A DNA stretch of 64,000 nucleotides from Hydrococcus rivularis NIES-593 (GCF_001904635.1 NZ_MRCB01000003.1:1-64000), one strand, 5' to 3'. Numbered from the stretch's first letter, positions 30,901-39,593 are shown. Made by a program: numbers and translations. The notes: a model not told the origin generated them from the sequence alone.

Positions 30901-32377
30901 CAAGCAGTAGAGAGTCTCTATTTATTAGAGAAATTAGTTGAATGGAAACTTGAGATATTTCCTTATGTAGGGATTTTCCAATCTCTCCCCGTGTCTCTAT
31001 TTATTAGAGAAATTAGTTGAATGGAAACTTCTGCATGTTCAGCCCATATTGTCCCCCAAATTGGGCTGTCTCTATTTATTAGAGAAATTAGTTGAATGGA
31101 AACTCTAGTAATTCAACAATGTTTAACATTTTGTTTGGCTCGTCTCTATTTATTAGAGAAATTAGTTGAATGGAAACTTGGACAACCAGCGTATGTCCGG
31201 TGGAGTTCAACGCGGTCTCTATTTATTAGAGAAATTAGTTGAATGGAAACAAGGAAATACGGGTATATTTCCGAATAAAGTCCCGTTTGGTCGTCTCTAT
31301 TTATTAGAGAAATTAGTTGAATGGAAACTGCCTTAACTTCGGCGGCGCAGGACGACTCCATGAGGTGTCTCTATTTATTAGAGAAATTAGTTGAATGGAA
31401 ACACCCTATCGCACAGGATGCCCGTGTGGAGTCGTCAAAATGTCTCTATTTATTAGAGAAATTAGTTGAATGGAAACAGATACTTCTCTTATTTGATTCC
31501 CCAATTGATATAGGTCTCTATTTATTAGAGAAATTAGTTGAATGGAAACCTTTTATTGATACGGTCAACGAACTAGCTGTTGCTGAGTCTCTATTTATTA
31601 GAGAAATTAGTTGAATGGAAACGTGGTATATCCGATATCGACCGTGCATGGAAGATCGAGTCTCTATTTATTAGAGAAATTAGTTGAATGGAAACCGTAA
31701 CAAGTAGGCTACTTGGGTTTCAGGTAGTCTAGTTTGTCTCTATTTATTAGAGAAATTAGTTGAATGGAAACCAGGGAAAGGGTTCGGTGGCACACCGACT
31801 GCAAAAGAAGTCTCTATTTATTAGAGAAATTAGTTGAATGGAAACCACTCAATGAATATACATAATTAATTGAGTCGTCCGGTAGTAGTCTCTATTTATT
31901 AGAGAAATTAGTTGAATGGAAACGAAGCCTTTTTGGCGTCCTTCAGTGTAACGCCATAGGTTGTCTCTATTTATTAGAGAAATTAGTTGAATGGAAACAG
32001 TAAATCGATTAAGTCCTCTCCGCGCACGCGGATTTCTCCAGTCTCTATTTATTAGAGAAATTAGTTGAATGGAAACTTCCGATTAGATGCTACCAATAGG
32101 AAATTTTGCATGCTGGAGTCTCTATTTATTAGAGAAATTAGTTGAATGGAAACTAGCATGAATCGGAGTAAGTCTCTCAGTTCATCTCCGGAGGTCTCTA
32201 TTTATTAGAGAAATTAGTTGAATGGAAACTAGCCGTTCTCTTGACAACCTTCAAATGAATATCCATTGTCTCTATTTATTAGAGAAATTAGTTGAATGGA
32301 AACCCCGCTTGGCGGTTCCATGGTAAATTTCAGGGATATCAGTCTCTATTTATTAGAGAAATTAGTTGAATGGAAAC
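21991..32377 (+). CRISPR. Type III-B CRISPR array, 138 repeats
   Basis: A 36-bp repeat starting GTCTCTATTTATTAGAG and ending GTTGAATGGAAAC recurs 138 times by my hand count (137 spacers, mostly 35-46 bp, one of 54 bp at 23146-23199). I saw no sequence variation between repeats, including the last one. The repeat holds a CTCTA/TAGAG hairpin near its 5' end, and its last bases (ATGGAAAC) fit the 8-nt 5' tag of type III crRNAs, which supports plus-strand transcription. The repeat resembles, from memory, that of CRISPR3 of Synechocystis 6803 (III-Bv), where RNase E replaces Cas6; no cas6 is seen here. Spacers 29584-29621 and 30348-30386 are duplicates. The distal end runs directly into a truncated IS. 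Confidence 0.98.
24964..24991 (+). terminator. Intrinsic terminator carried by a CRISPR spacer
   Basis: Within the spacer at 24960-25000, AACCTACTC pairs perfectly with GAGTAGGTT around an AATC tetraloop, and a run of eight T follows (24984-24991). The orientation is that of array transcription. It was presumably captured from the 3' end of a mobile-element gene. Confidence 0.75.
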
Positions 32378-33005
32378 ATTAGTATCTATGGGGCGGGGTT
32401 TTAGAGGTCGTCCCAGAACCGTGGATATGCGTGCTGTAATTAATGCTATCTTCTATGTTCTGGTAGCTAGATGTGCCTGGTCATTGTTACCTCATGATTT
32501 CCCAAAATGGAAAACGGTCTACCATTATTTCCGGCAATGGCGTATAAATGGTGCTTGGGAGCGAATTCATGAACAGTTGCGACAATGGGTACAAGCCATA
32601 GAAGACCGTCATCCAAGCCCATCGGCTGCGGTTTTAGATAACCAATCGGTAGAAACAGCAACCATGATTCATCTTGAAGTTGGCTATGATGCAGGTAAAC
32701 AAGTTAAAGGACGTAAACGGCATATTTGGGTTGATACTTTGGGCTTGTTAATGGTCGTGGTAGTCACTGCAGCTAACTTGCCAGAACGAGAAGGGGCTAA
32801 ATTGGTTTTTGCTCTCGGACATCAAATGAAAACCAAATTTTCTCGTCTCATCAAAATTTGGGTCGATAGTGGTTATCGAGGTGAGGGGTTTATGCGTTTA
32901 GTGATGGATATATACGGCTGGGTTCTTGAAACCGTTCTATGCTCTGACTCTGCCAACGGTTTTGAAGTTTTGCCGAGGCGCTGGGTAGTTGAACGAACCT
33001 GGGCA
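32378..33005 (+). pseudogene. Truncated IS5-family transposase abutting the CRISPR array
   Basis: The frame opens inside the last repeat (ATG at 32370) and reads FRGRPRTVDMRAVINAIFYVLVAR..., the usual IS5/IS1031-group DDE transposase, but the first 35 or so family residues are missing. The triad is visible in LDNQSVETA, IWVDSGYRGEGF and RRWVVERTWA. After that last motif the sequence switches into another IS on the opposite strand, so the C-terminus and both IS ends are lost. It cannot be active. The element must have inserted into or next to the array, with a later deletion removing the array's distal end. Confidence 0.85.
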
Positions 33006-33465
33006 CGTTCGGCTCCACAACACTGCTTAAGTCCTCGATGGTACTCCTCAATTGCCCAAGCAAACTCGGCAAATTGTAGCCGTTGAAGTGGACCTAACTT
33101 GAGGTCATTGGTCGCCCAGTAATCAATGTCACCGTCTGGAGTGACGATCTTGAAGACTTTGACGAACCCATCCCCTTTGAGGTGTACTACAGTACCAGTC
33201 GCAGCAATGGCAACCTCGTGTACAGGACGGTTCCCAGTGTTATCTGGGTTAACGTGCCGATTCCGCTTGAGCCGAGATAACCAAACCCAACCATACTCTC
33301 GAATCAGTTTGAGATTGTCGAGGCTGCTGTACCAACTGTCAAACACCACACATTGGGGAGTAAATCCCCGTTCTGTAGCCCTTGCCAGCATGGCACGGAA
33401 ATGGTCGTTCTTGGTTGCTCCATCGACATACTTTTCGTCAAACCGATAGTCCAACGGGATGTGAC
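32978..33465 (-). pseudogene. Internal fragment of an IS701-like transposase
   Basis: These 488 bp appear identical to 50932-51419 inside the intact IS701-like element of this window, and encode (minus strand) the middle of the transposase from DYRFDEKYVDG to RAQVRSTTQR. Both IS ends, the start and the C-terminus are missing. The left junction falls in a region where it and the IS5 fragment share sequence (cgctgggtagttgaacgaac and on). Identity to the intact copy implies a recent event. Confidence 0.9.
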
Positions 33466-33521
33466 CTGTCGGCTAGAGTGCCAGCCTTCTTTTGACATTA
33501 AAGGTAATTTTTTCCTCGCGC

Positions 33522-33968
33522 TCATTCTCTAGTGACTGATAACTGACTAGAGCGACGGCTATCGAGCCACTGCTGTAAAATAATCGCAGCAGCCAGGCGA
33601 TCGATCGCCCCTTTGTCGCGGCTAGAAAATTGTTTGCGCTCTTTTAACTGCTGTTCGGCTTCTAGAGAGGTCAGCCGTTCGTCAACGTATTCGACGGGTA
33701 ATTGCAAGGCTTTCGATAGTCGCCGAGCAAATTTTTGTACTTGCCGCGCCTGAAATCCCAGACTGCCATCCATCGAATAGGGCAAACCGACGACCAGGAT
33801 CTGGACGTCTCGTTCCTCGACGAGTTGCCTGAGCTGCTCTAGGTCTCGCTCGAAGGAGGTTCGCTCGATGGTAGTTATGCCGGTGGCGATTAACCCCGTC
33901 CCATCGCACCCCGCCACGCCAATCCGCTTTTTACCCACATCCAATCCCAAGGCAGAGATTTTTGACAT
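33522..33968 (-). CDS. ruvX: RuvX/YqgF Holliday-junction resolvase-like nuclease
   Basis: 148 aa from the chosen start. SALGLDVGKKRIGVA carries the first catalytic Asp, VGLPYSMDG the middle motif and YVDERLTSLEA the Asp-Glu-Arg motif; KGAIDRLAAAIILQQWL is the final one. RNase H-fold protein of the YqgF family, implicated in pre-16S rRNA 5' maturation in bacteria. The frame is open further upstream to 34037, but ATG 33968 is preferred: it starts the conserved domain and has AAAGAG seven bases upstream. It follows the acetyltransferase gene by 13 bp. The last residues may have been altered by the IS fragment next door. Confidence 0.9.
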   Translation of the reverse strand: MSKISALGLDVGKKRIGVAGCDGTGLIATGITTIERTSFERDLEQLRQLVEERDVQILVVGLPYSMDGSLGFQARQVQKFARRLSKALQLPVEYVDERLTSLEAEQQLKERKQFSSRDKGAIDRLAAAIILQQWLDSRRSSQLSVTRE

Positions 33969-33981
33969 CAATGACTCTTTT

Positions 33982-35253
33982 TCAGAATTGAGGATTGATA
34001 TCCGATCCCTCTGAAGATCCGTCAGAGGTTTTCCCATTTTTAGACGACGAGTTGGAGGGAATTTCCGAACTTTCTGGATGATGAGAGGTGATTGGCGGCG
34101 ACTGAAACGGCACTTTTTGCCAAGACATTCTGCTAGGGATTGGAGTACGAGGAATTGCTTGCAATCCCTGAAGCATTTCTGACAACTGCAACCCTTCTGG
34201 TTTCGTCTCTTTTAATTTGTGCCATACAGAACGAGACATGAGTAACGTATGCGCTATTCTTTGCGCTCCTAATTTTTCTAGATACTCTTCCCGTTCGTGC
34301 TGGTAGTCTGCCGATACCAGTTCGAGTTCTTGAGACGGTAAATCTTTTACCAGTCGTGCCATTTGAGCGAGTAACTTGGGATAGAGCCAGGTGTAGGCTG
34401 GGTGAACGGTCAGTCTAGCTTGATGGGGACGAGAACCATTTTTCTGCAAATTTAACTGAAAATAGCCGATCGCTGCTTTGCGCTGCGGTTCAAAAACGTA
34501 GCCGCTAATCGTCTCGGTACGATGGCACCATTGGTTGAATTTTGTCAGCAGCGTGTTGACAAAGCTGGTTTTAAAGTCCTGGACGTGACGGTCGAAGACT
34601 TGACGCAACAGAGGCGGCATCGAAACACAATCCAATTGGAAGAGCAATTGAGCATCTGCGTTGCTAATTGGCAGCAGATTGGGCAAGTCCGGGTCGTTTT
34701 GCGCCAACTCTGCTAGCAAATCGGGAGCGAGCGACCAATAGGTCATCTGAGCTAACGGCTGAAAACCGTTGTGTCGATATAATGCCAAAGCACCTTTTTC
34801 GTTGACATCGAGTTCCAGAACCCAGGTTCTTGCTTCCCAAATGGTTTCAAAACAGTAGCGTAACAGTTGCGAACCGATTGCTAGCGGATCTACCACCGGG
34901 CAATCGCCCGATCTCGCGATCGATACCCGACCTACTTGCCAGGTGCTGCGAGTTTTGTTGAAAGGAGCAACTTGAATCCAACCCAGCAGTTTGTGTGCGT
35001 TGCGATTGTCTGCACTTACTAGCTCGGCAACGTAAACGCAAAAATGGTACTGAAACGGATTGGGAAAAAGACTTAAAAACTTAAGCGGCCCGTACCAGCG
35101 TCGGAGTTGTTGCACTTGCTCGTCTAGGTTCGCGCGATCGCTCAACCGTTCGACTTCGGAAGACTCGGCGGCTAGAGCCTCGATCGCTTCTAAGTCGCGA
35201 TACTGTGCCGGACGGACGAGGATTTTGGCGGTGTCAGAAAGAAATGAGTTCAT
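33982..35253 (-). CDS. GNAT-family N-acetyltransferase, cyanobacterial type
   Basis: 423 aa. Residues 10-180 resemble a GNAT fold (ILVRPAQYRDLEAIEALAAES; LGWIQVAPFNKTRSTWQVGRVSI; ARTWVLELDVNEKGALALYRHNGF, the last being the usual end of the acetyl-CoA domain). The second half (FNKWCHRT-like, AAIGYFQLNL, LVSADYQHEREEYLEKLGAQR) may be a second, degenerate GNAT domain, and the last 50 residues are Ser/Pro-rich and probably disordered. Substrate unknown. It is transcribed just ahead of ruvX. Confidence 0.75.
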   Translation of the reverse strand: MNSFLSDTAKILVRPAQYRDLEAIEALAAESSEVERLSDRANLDEQVQQLRRWYGPLKFLSLFPNPFQYHFCVYVAELVSADNRNAHKLLGWIQVAPFNKTRSTWQVGRVSIARSGDCPVVDPLAIGSQLLRYCFETIWEARTWVLELDVNEKGALALYRHNGFQPLAQMTYWSLAPDLLAELAQNDPDLPNLLPISNADAQLLFQLDCVSMPPLLRQVFDRHVQDFKTSFVNTLLTKFNQWCHRTETISGYVFEPQRKAAIGYFQLNLQKNGSRPHQARLTVHPAYTWLYPKLLAQMARLVKDLPSQELELVSADYQHEREEYLEKLGAQRIAHTLLMSRSVWHKLKETKPEGLQLSEMLQGLQAIPRTPIPSRMSWQKVPFQSPPITSHHPESSEIPSNSSSKNGKTSDGSSEGSDINPQF

Positions 35254-35527
35254 CAGATCGCGGCTCGGTGAAATGCCTACTGCCTTTATCTTATATTTCT
35301 ATCAGTCTATCAAAACTTTTGGGGCGACCGATTTTGGTAGCGATCGGCACTTTTGGGTTCTTACTACTAAGATCGTTTGTTAAGAGGCGAAGCGTCTATA
35401 TTTTCATAGGTTGTCTTTAGTTCTCGAGATTTTTAAGAGGATTTTTAGATTTTCGTTACCTATTTTCATAAAGATTTGTAAACTATTACTAATCCATCTC
35501 TCTATTTGAACGCTAGATATCAAATTA

Positions 35528-36463
35528 ATGAAACCCATTATCAGTGCTGAGCACTTTTTACTAATCGGTCATATCCTATCGATGGCTTTTGGCTTGGCAG
35601 GATTATTAATCGTCTTGCCGAATCCTGAATTTGTCGTCAACCTGCCAGAATTCGGTAAAACTGCCTTTGCTTGGTCGATGGCGGGGGGTGGCGTAGTTTA
35701 CATGCTTTTAGCAACGGCTGCCGTTGCCGTCTACGCCTATCGAACCTTGGGACTGTGGCACTGGCTGGGGTTTATGGTGCCGGCGATCGCTCTGTCTCTG
35801 TGCAGCGAACTGTTGGGAACGAGTACGGGCTTTCCCTTCGGTCACTACCGCTATCTGACCGGCTTGGGCTATAAGGTGGCGGGTTTAGTGCCCTTTACCA
35901 TTCCCCTATCTTGGTTCTATTTGGGATTTAGCGCCTATCTGCTCGCCCGTGCGGGCTTGGCAAGCCGTCAAATTCCGAATTGGGTACAGTATGTGGGCGC
36001 GATCGCTTTCGGTGCAACCATGTTAACTTCCTGGGACTTCGTTCTCGATCCCGCTATGAGTCAAACCACTATGCCGTTCTGGGTTTGGGAGCAACCGGGC
36101 GCTTTCTTTGGCATGCCCTATCAAAACTTTGCTGGTTGGTTGGGAACGGGAACGGTATTTATGACCGTAGCGACTCTGCTATGGAAAGCAAAACCCGTAA
36201 CCCTGCCTCGGACGCAATTGGGACTGCCATTAGCTATATATCTCAGCAACTTTGCCTTTGCCACCATTATGAGCGTGGCTGCTGGGATCTACATTCCTAT
36301 CTTCTTAGGGGTCATTTTAGGAGTAGTGCCCGCGATCGCATTTTATCAATTGGCACGCGCTGGGGCTAGCCAAGCTGCAATGCAATCCTCCGATGAAATG
36401 GTCGCTACGGAAATAACCGAGATCGCCTCCGTAAAAGTCCCTATAGGAGTCATGCCTAAGTGA
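35528..36463 (+). CDS. cruF: Gamma-carotene 1'-hydroxylase CruF
   Basis: 311 aa, seven or more hydrophobic segments, DUF422/CruF family (ISAEHFLLIGHILSMAFGLAG; SLCSELLGTSTGFPFGHYRY; TSWDFVLDPAMSQ). The enzyme hydrates the psi end of gamma-carotene-type carotenoids, giving the 1'-hydroxyl that is part of myxol and its glycosides. It overlaps cruG by four bases, and in cyanobacteria the pair makes the aglycone and then glycosylates it. Confidence 0.93.
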   Translation: MKPIISAEHFLLIGHILSMAFGLAGLLIVLPNPEFVVNLPEFGKTAFAWSMAGGGVVYMLLATAAVAVYAYRTLGLWHWLGFMVPAIALSLCSELLGTSTGFPFGHYRYLTGLGYKVAGLVPFTIPLSWFYLGFSAYLLARAGLASRQIPNWVQYVGAIAFGATMLTSWDFVLDPAMSQTTMPFWVWEQPGAFFGMPYQNFAGWLGTGTVFMTVATLLWKAKPVTLPRTQLGLPLAIYLSNFAFATIMSVAAGIYIPIFLGVILGVVPAIAFYQLARAGASQAAMQSSDEMVATEITEIASVKVPIGVMPK

Positions 36464-37671
36464 TAGCTGGATTGCTGGGCAAAGAAATTCTGGGTGCGAT
36501 TTCCCTTGGACTGTTGCTATTCCAGGGAACCGCTATCCCAATTCTTCTTTCCCGTCTTTTGAGGGGTCCCGGTCGCCGCCCGCCCCTCGAACCCAAAACT
36601 CCCACACCAGACCTGTTAGGAACGGTCAGCATCATCGTTCCTACCCTCAATGAAGCAGAACGAATCGATCCTTGTCTGGCGGGTTTGAGTCGGCAAAGCT
36701 ATGAAGTGCGGGAGATTATCGTTGTCGATAGCCATTCCCAAGACGGGACGCAGAAACGGGTTAAAGCAGCCGCCCAAAAAGATCCCCGTTTTCGCCTAAT
36801 GACGGACGATCCCCTCCCTCGCGGTTGGGTCGGTCGTCCTTGGGCACTACATACGGGTTTTTTGAACAGTTCCCCTAAAAGTCAATGGATTTTAGGCATC
36901 GATGCCGATACGCAACCTCAACCCGGCTTAGTGGCGAGTTTGCTGGCAGCGGCAGAGGAAGAAGAATACGATCTCGTTTCGCTGTCGCCCCAGTTTATTC
37001 TCCGCCATCCGGGGGAATGGTGGTTGCAACCCGCCCTATTGATGACGTTACTGTATCGCTTTGACTCGGCAGGCGTAAGGGAGCCAGCACCGGAAAGAGT
37101 CATGGCGAACGGACAGTGTTTTTTCTGTCGTCGTTCGGTTTTAGAGAAGTTGGGAGGATATAGCAGTGCGGCGAGTTCGTTTTGCGACGACGTAACCCTT
37201 GCTCGCTACGCCGCTACCCAAGGATTCAAAGTGGGTTTCTTAGACGGTGCTAAAGTCATTCGAGTGCGAATGTATGAGGGGGCGAGGGAAACTTGGCAGG
37301 AGTGGGGGCGATCGCTCGATCTTAAAGATGCTGCTTCCTCTAGTCAACTCTGGGGCGATTTGTGGTTACTGTTGGCGACGCAGGGATTGCCGCTGTTTGT
37401 TTCTGCGATTCTATTAATTTATCTGGGTTTGGGATATTCTTTTCCTACCTTAAAAGCAGCAGTCGGATTGAACCTTTTTTTACTTGCCATTCGCTTTGCA
37501 CTCCTGTGGGCGATCGCTCCTTCTTACTACCGAGGCGAAAAACCCTCGCCTGCTGCATGGCTATTCTGGCTTTCTCCTTTGGCAGATCCGTTGGCAGTGT
37601 TGCGGATTTTTATTTCTGCTTTTCAAAAACCTACCCAGTGGCGAGGGCGAATTTATAGCTTGGGGGATTGA
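36460..37671 (+). CDS. cruG: Carotenoid 2'-O-glycosyltransferase CruG
   Basis: 403 aa GT2-type membrane glycosyltransferase. An N-terminal membrane segment is followed by the nucleotide-sugar domain (VSIIVPTLNEAERIDPCLAGL, IIVVDSHSQDGT, ILGIDADTQPQPG) and C-terminal membrane helices. It transfers the sugar that turns myxol into myxoxanthophyll. The GTG start at 36460 overlaps the cruF stop (GTGA), indicating translational coupling. Confidence 0.92.
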   Translation: MIAGLLGKEILGAISLGLLLFQGTAIPILLSRLLRGPGRRPPLEPKTPTPDLLGTVSIIVPTLNEAERIDPCLAGLSRQSYEVREIIVVDSHSQDGTQKRVKAAAQKDPRFRLMTDDPLPRGWVGRPWALHTGFLNSSPKSQWILGIDADTQPQPGLVASLLAAAEEEEYDLVSLSPQFILRHPGEWWLQPALLMTLLYRFDSAGVREPAPERVMANGQCFFCRRSVLEKLGGYSSAASSFCDDVTLARYAATQGFKVGFLDGAKVIRVRMYEGARETWQEWGRSLDLKDAASSSQLWGDLWLLLATQGLPLFVSAILLIYLGLGYSFPTLKAAVGLNLFLLAIRFALLWAIAPSYYRGEKPSPAAWLFWLSPLADPLAVLRIFISAFQKPTQWRGRIYSLGD

Positions 37672-37718
37672 GAGAGCATGGGAAAATATTTCTGTCGTTT
37701 GTTTCTCGCGCACGATTT

Positions 37719-37994
37719 TTAATCGACTCTTTCAAGTTGCCAGAGGATTTGATTGCCTTCTCGTCTTACTCGCGAGACAACCCAATTTCGCCACGACCAA
37801 TTATCGCCGCGACTGGTTACGGCACTCGCGTTAATATCCATTAAATCTGCCAGTTCGGAGCTAGTAATTAAATAGCCTTGAGTAGCAATTTCATCGGCGA
37901 TGCGTAGGGTTTCTATGACATTTTTTAGTTGGATTACCCTCTCTTCTCGTGGTAATTGTGGTTCATCAATTGCATTAACAGATGATTCGATCAT
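37719..37994 (-). CDS. Small conserved hypothetical protein with possible helix-turn-helix
   Basis: 91 aa. The stretch GYLITSSELADLMDINASAVTSRGDNW reads like a helix-turn-helix, followed by WRNWVVSRVRREGNQILWQLERVD, which could be the wing. I do not recognise the family beyond similar small cyanobacterial proteins. It is convergent with cruG. Confidence 0.6.
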   Translation of the reverse strand: MIESSVNAIDEPQLPREERVIQLKNVIETLRIADEIATQGYLITSSELADLMDINASAVTSRGDNWSWRNWVVSRVRREGNQILWQLERVD

Positions 37995-38290
37995 AGTTGT
38001 AATGAAGAAAACAGTGCTGTACTAAACTTATAGTAACTTATTATTTTACCAGTAAAAAATTCTGATAATTATGCTACTGTCATCTTAACGATTTTTCAAA
38101 CAAGATATAGAAAAATCTCTAATTTTCTCTCCAACCTTAGCTGGGGATAAAGATAGTAAGGAGGTAAAAGAAATAGATTAATCACTCGTACCAATCATTG
38201 AAATCATGCAATTTAAATAATCAAAATCTTAGCACCTTTTTATATTTTTTTTATCTTTTTTGTTGATTAAGAATAATCCAAGGATTCATT

Positions 38291-38379
38291 ATTCTTTTCC
38301 CCTCTCCCAGTTTGGGAGAGGGGTTGGAGGTGAGGGCGATCGACCATCTCTGTCATTAATGGATGAAAAATAGTATTAA
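38291..38379 (-). repeat. MITE-like repeat, copy B (5'-complete, one end lost)
   Basis: Reverse-orientation copy: TTTCCCCTCTCCC hairpin, GGTGAGGGCGATCGACCATC, then TGTCATTAATGGATGAAAAATAGTATTAA. The segment that should carry the GGTTTTCGCGATCGACAT part and the second terminal repeat is absent, so the copy is truncated on its left. The 295 bp before it (37995-38290) are AT-rich and hold no gene that I can see. Confidence 0.75.
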
Positions 38380-38382
38380 CCC

Positions 38383-39246
38383 TTAAAGCGACGATCGAAG
38401 GGCGATCGCAGGAAGTTCGAGTTTTGGAAAGCATCGTCCTACAGCTGCTGCAATCGGTTCTAAGCTGTCGGTTAAATCAACCATTTCTTCCAAGGAAAGG
38501 GCTTGACGGGCATCAGAAACCGACTTTTCCGGTTCTGGATGACACTCGATGATTAAACCATCTGCACCAGTCGCGATCGCAGCTTTTGCCATTGGTGCGA
38601 CCAACTCTCGCTTGCCGACGGCATGGGAGGGATCGACGATAATCGGCAAGTGAGTAATCTGTTTGAGGGCAGCTACTGCCCCTAAATCGAGTACGTTACG
38701 AGTATAAGAATCAAAACTGCGAATGCCTCGTTCGCAAAGCACTACATTTGGATTTCCATGACTCAAGATATATTCTGCCGCATAAACAAACTCCTCAAGG
38801 GTAGCTGCCAGACCACGCTTGAGGAGTATGGGTTTATTCACTTGTCCTAATGCCTTGAGTAAATCGTAGTTTTGCATATTGCGGCTGCCGACTTGTAAGA
38901 TATCCACATGGGCAGCGATCGCTTCTATTTGTTCTATTGACATTACTTCTGTAACGACAGGCATTCCATAGCGTCGCCTAATGTCTGCCAGGATCTTGAG
39001 TCCTTCCAATCCCAATCCTTGGAAAGTGTAGGGAGAAGTTCTCGGTTTGTAAACCCCTCCCCTTAACCCTTGAATGGGGGTAGGTTTTAGGCGACTGGCA
39101 ACTCGTTCCATCTGTTCTAAACTTTCAACGGCACAGGGTCCACCGATGACGACGATTTCTCTACCGCCGAAAGCAACGGTATCGGACAGGGGAACGATGG
39201 TTTTTTGTTCGGGATGAGATTTGAGGGCGATTTTAGCATTCAACAT
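38383..39246 (-). CDS. aroF: 3-deoxy-7-phosphoheptulonate synthase (DAHP synthase, AroF/AroG beta type)
   Basis: 287 aa. First enzyme of the shikimate pathway, joining phosphoenolpyruvate and erythrose 4-phosphate. Conserved segments of the type I-beta class are present: VIGGPCAVES, LRGGVYKPRTSPYTFQGLG, QVGSRNMQNYDLL, PILLKRGL, VLCERGIRSF, PIIVDPSHAVG and IIECHPEPEKS; the Cys, His and Glu metal ligands are included. There is no ACT or chorismate mutase domain, so allosteric control may be absent. AAAGGA lies 9 bases before the ATG. The 340-nt leader carries two aromatic-rich short ORFs, each followed by an intrinsic terminator. Confidence 0.96.
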   Translation of the reverse strand: MLNAKIALKSHPEQKTIVPLSDTVAFGGREIVVIGGPCAVESLEQMERVASRLKPTPIQGLRGGVYKPRTSPYTFQGLGLEGLKILADIRRRYGMPVVTEVMSIEQIEAIAAHVDILQVGSRNMQNYDLLKALGQVNKPILLKRGLAATLEEFVYAAEYILSHGNPNVVLCERGIRSFDSYTRNVLDLGAVAALKQITHLPIIVDPSHAVGKRELVAPMAKAAIATGADGLIIECHPEPEKSVSDARQALSLEEMVDLTDSLEPIAAAVGRCFPKLELPAIALRSSL

Positions 39247-39279
39247 AGTTAATAGTTCCTTTTACGAAAATGAGCAATT

Positions 39280-39310
39280 AAAAAGCCCGGTTCCGATTTC
39301 GGTTCCGGGC
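39280..39310 (-). terminator. aroF attenuator 2 terminator
   Basis: On the minus strand GCCCGG (39310-39305) and CCGGGC (39290-39285) close a hairpin with an inner CC/GG pairing, followed by TTTTT (39284-39280). It ends 33 bases before the aroF start. Its 5' arm (CCCGGAAC, 39309-39302) is the exact complement of GTTCCGGG at 39355-39348, which lies inside leader peptide 2, so an antiterminator can form instead. Confidence 0.8.
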
Positions 39311-39340
39311 AAGGCGATCGAAGAAATTAGCTACACGACT

Positions 39341-39409
39341 CTAGCTACCCGGAACTGGTCTGGGCCAAAAAAAGTAAAAACCGTAAAAATAGTGCGACAA
39401 TAGCGTCAT
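39341..39409 (-). CDS. aroF leader peptide 2 (aromatic-rich, 22 aa)
   Basis: ATG at 39409 to TAG at 39343-39341. Residues 7-15 read YFYGFYFFW: eight aromatic residues in nine, covering Tyr, Phe and Trp. The codons after the run (VPG) contain GTTCCGGG, which can pair with the terminator's 5' arm. When the ribosome reaches the stop it would cover this strand and let the terminator form; stalling on aromatic codons would free it. This matches the logic of the E. coli trp and phe leaders. A GAAGAA stretch 9 bases upstream may serve as ribosome binding site. Confidence 0.75.
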   Translation of the reverse strand: MTLLSHYFYGFYFFWPRPVPGS

Positions 39410-39451
39410 TTTGCGTTTCTTCAAGTTGAGAGCGAGCGTTTTAGACAAAAT

Positions 39452-39479
39452 AAAAAACCGCAGATTTTACTCTGCGGTT
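39452..39479 (-). terminator. aroF attenuator 1 terminator
   Basis: On the minus strand AACCGCAGA (39479-39471) pairs perfectly with TCTGCGGTT (39464-39456), followed by further T residues to 39452. The upstream hairpin closing GGTTCGCCA (39523-39515) with TGGCGAACC (39484-39476) shares AACC with this stem, so the two structures exclude each other at the base. Confidence 0.85.
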
Positions 39480-39507
39480 CGCCATCGGTTGCCAGTAGGA
39501 ACTGGAT

Positions 39508-39567
39508 TCACCGTTGGCGAACCGACATAAACCAAAAATAAAAATAGGACGTACTGCTGTTAAGCAT
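39508..39567 (-). CDS. aroF leader peptide 1 (aromatic-rich, 19 aa)
   Basis: ATG at 39567 to TGA at 39510-39508. Residues 8-13 are YFYFWF, followed by MSVRQR. The codons for VRQ contain GGTTCGCCA, one arm of the competing antiterminator hairpin (39476-39523), exactly as in the second module. The start lies about 20 nt after the predicted transcription start. The ribosome binding site is weak (AGG 13 bases upstream). Confidence 0.75.
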   Translation of the reverse strand: MLNSSTSYFYFWFMSVRQR

Positions 39568-39593
39568 TTAATAGTATTACCTGCGATGCCCCT

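Noticed and set aside
25288-31614. Many open frames translating as repeated YLLEKLVEW or SIQLISLINRD units
   Set aside because: They are translations of the CRISPR repeat in two frames, not proteins.
33304-33525. Short minus-strand frame across the IS701-like fragment and its right junction
   Set aside because: It arises from the truncation joint and an out-of-phase reading of the transposase.
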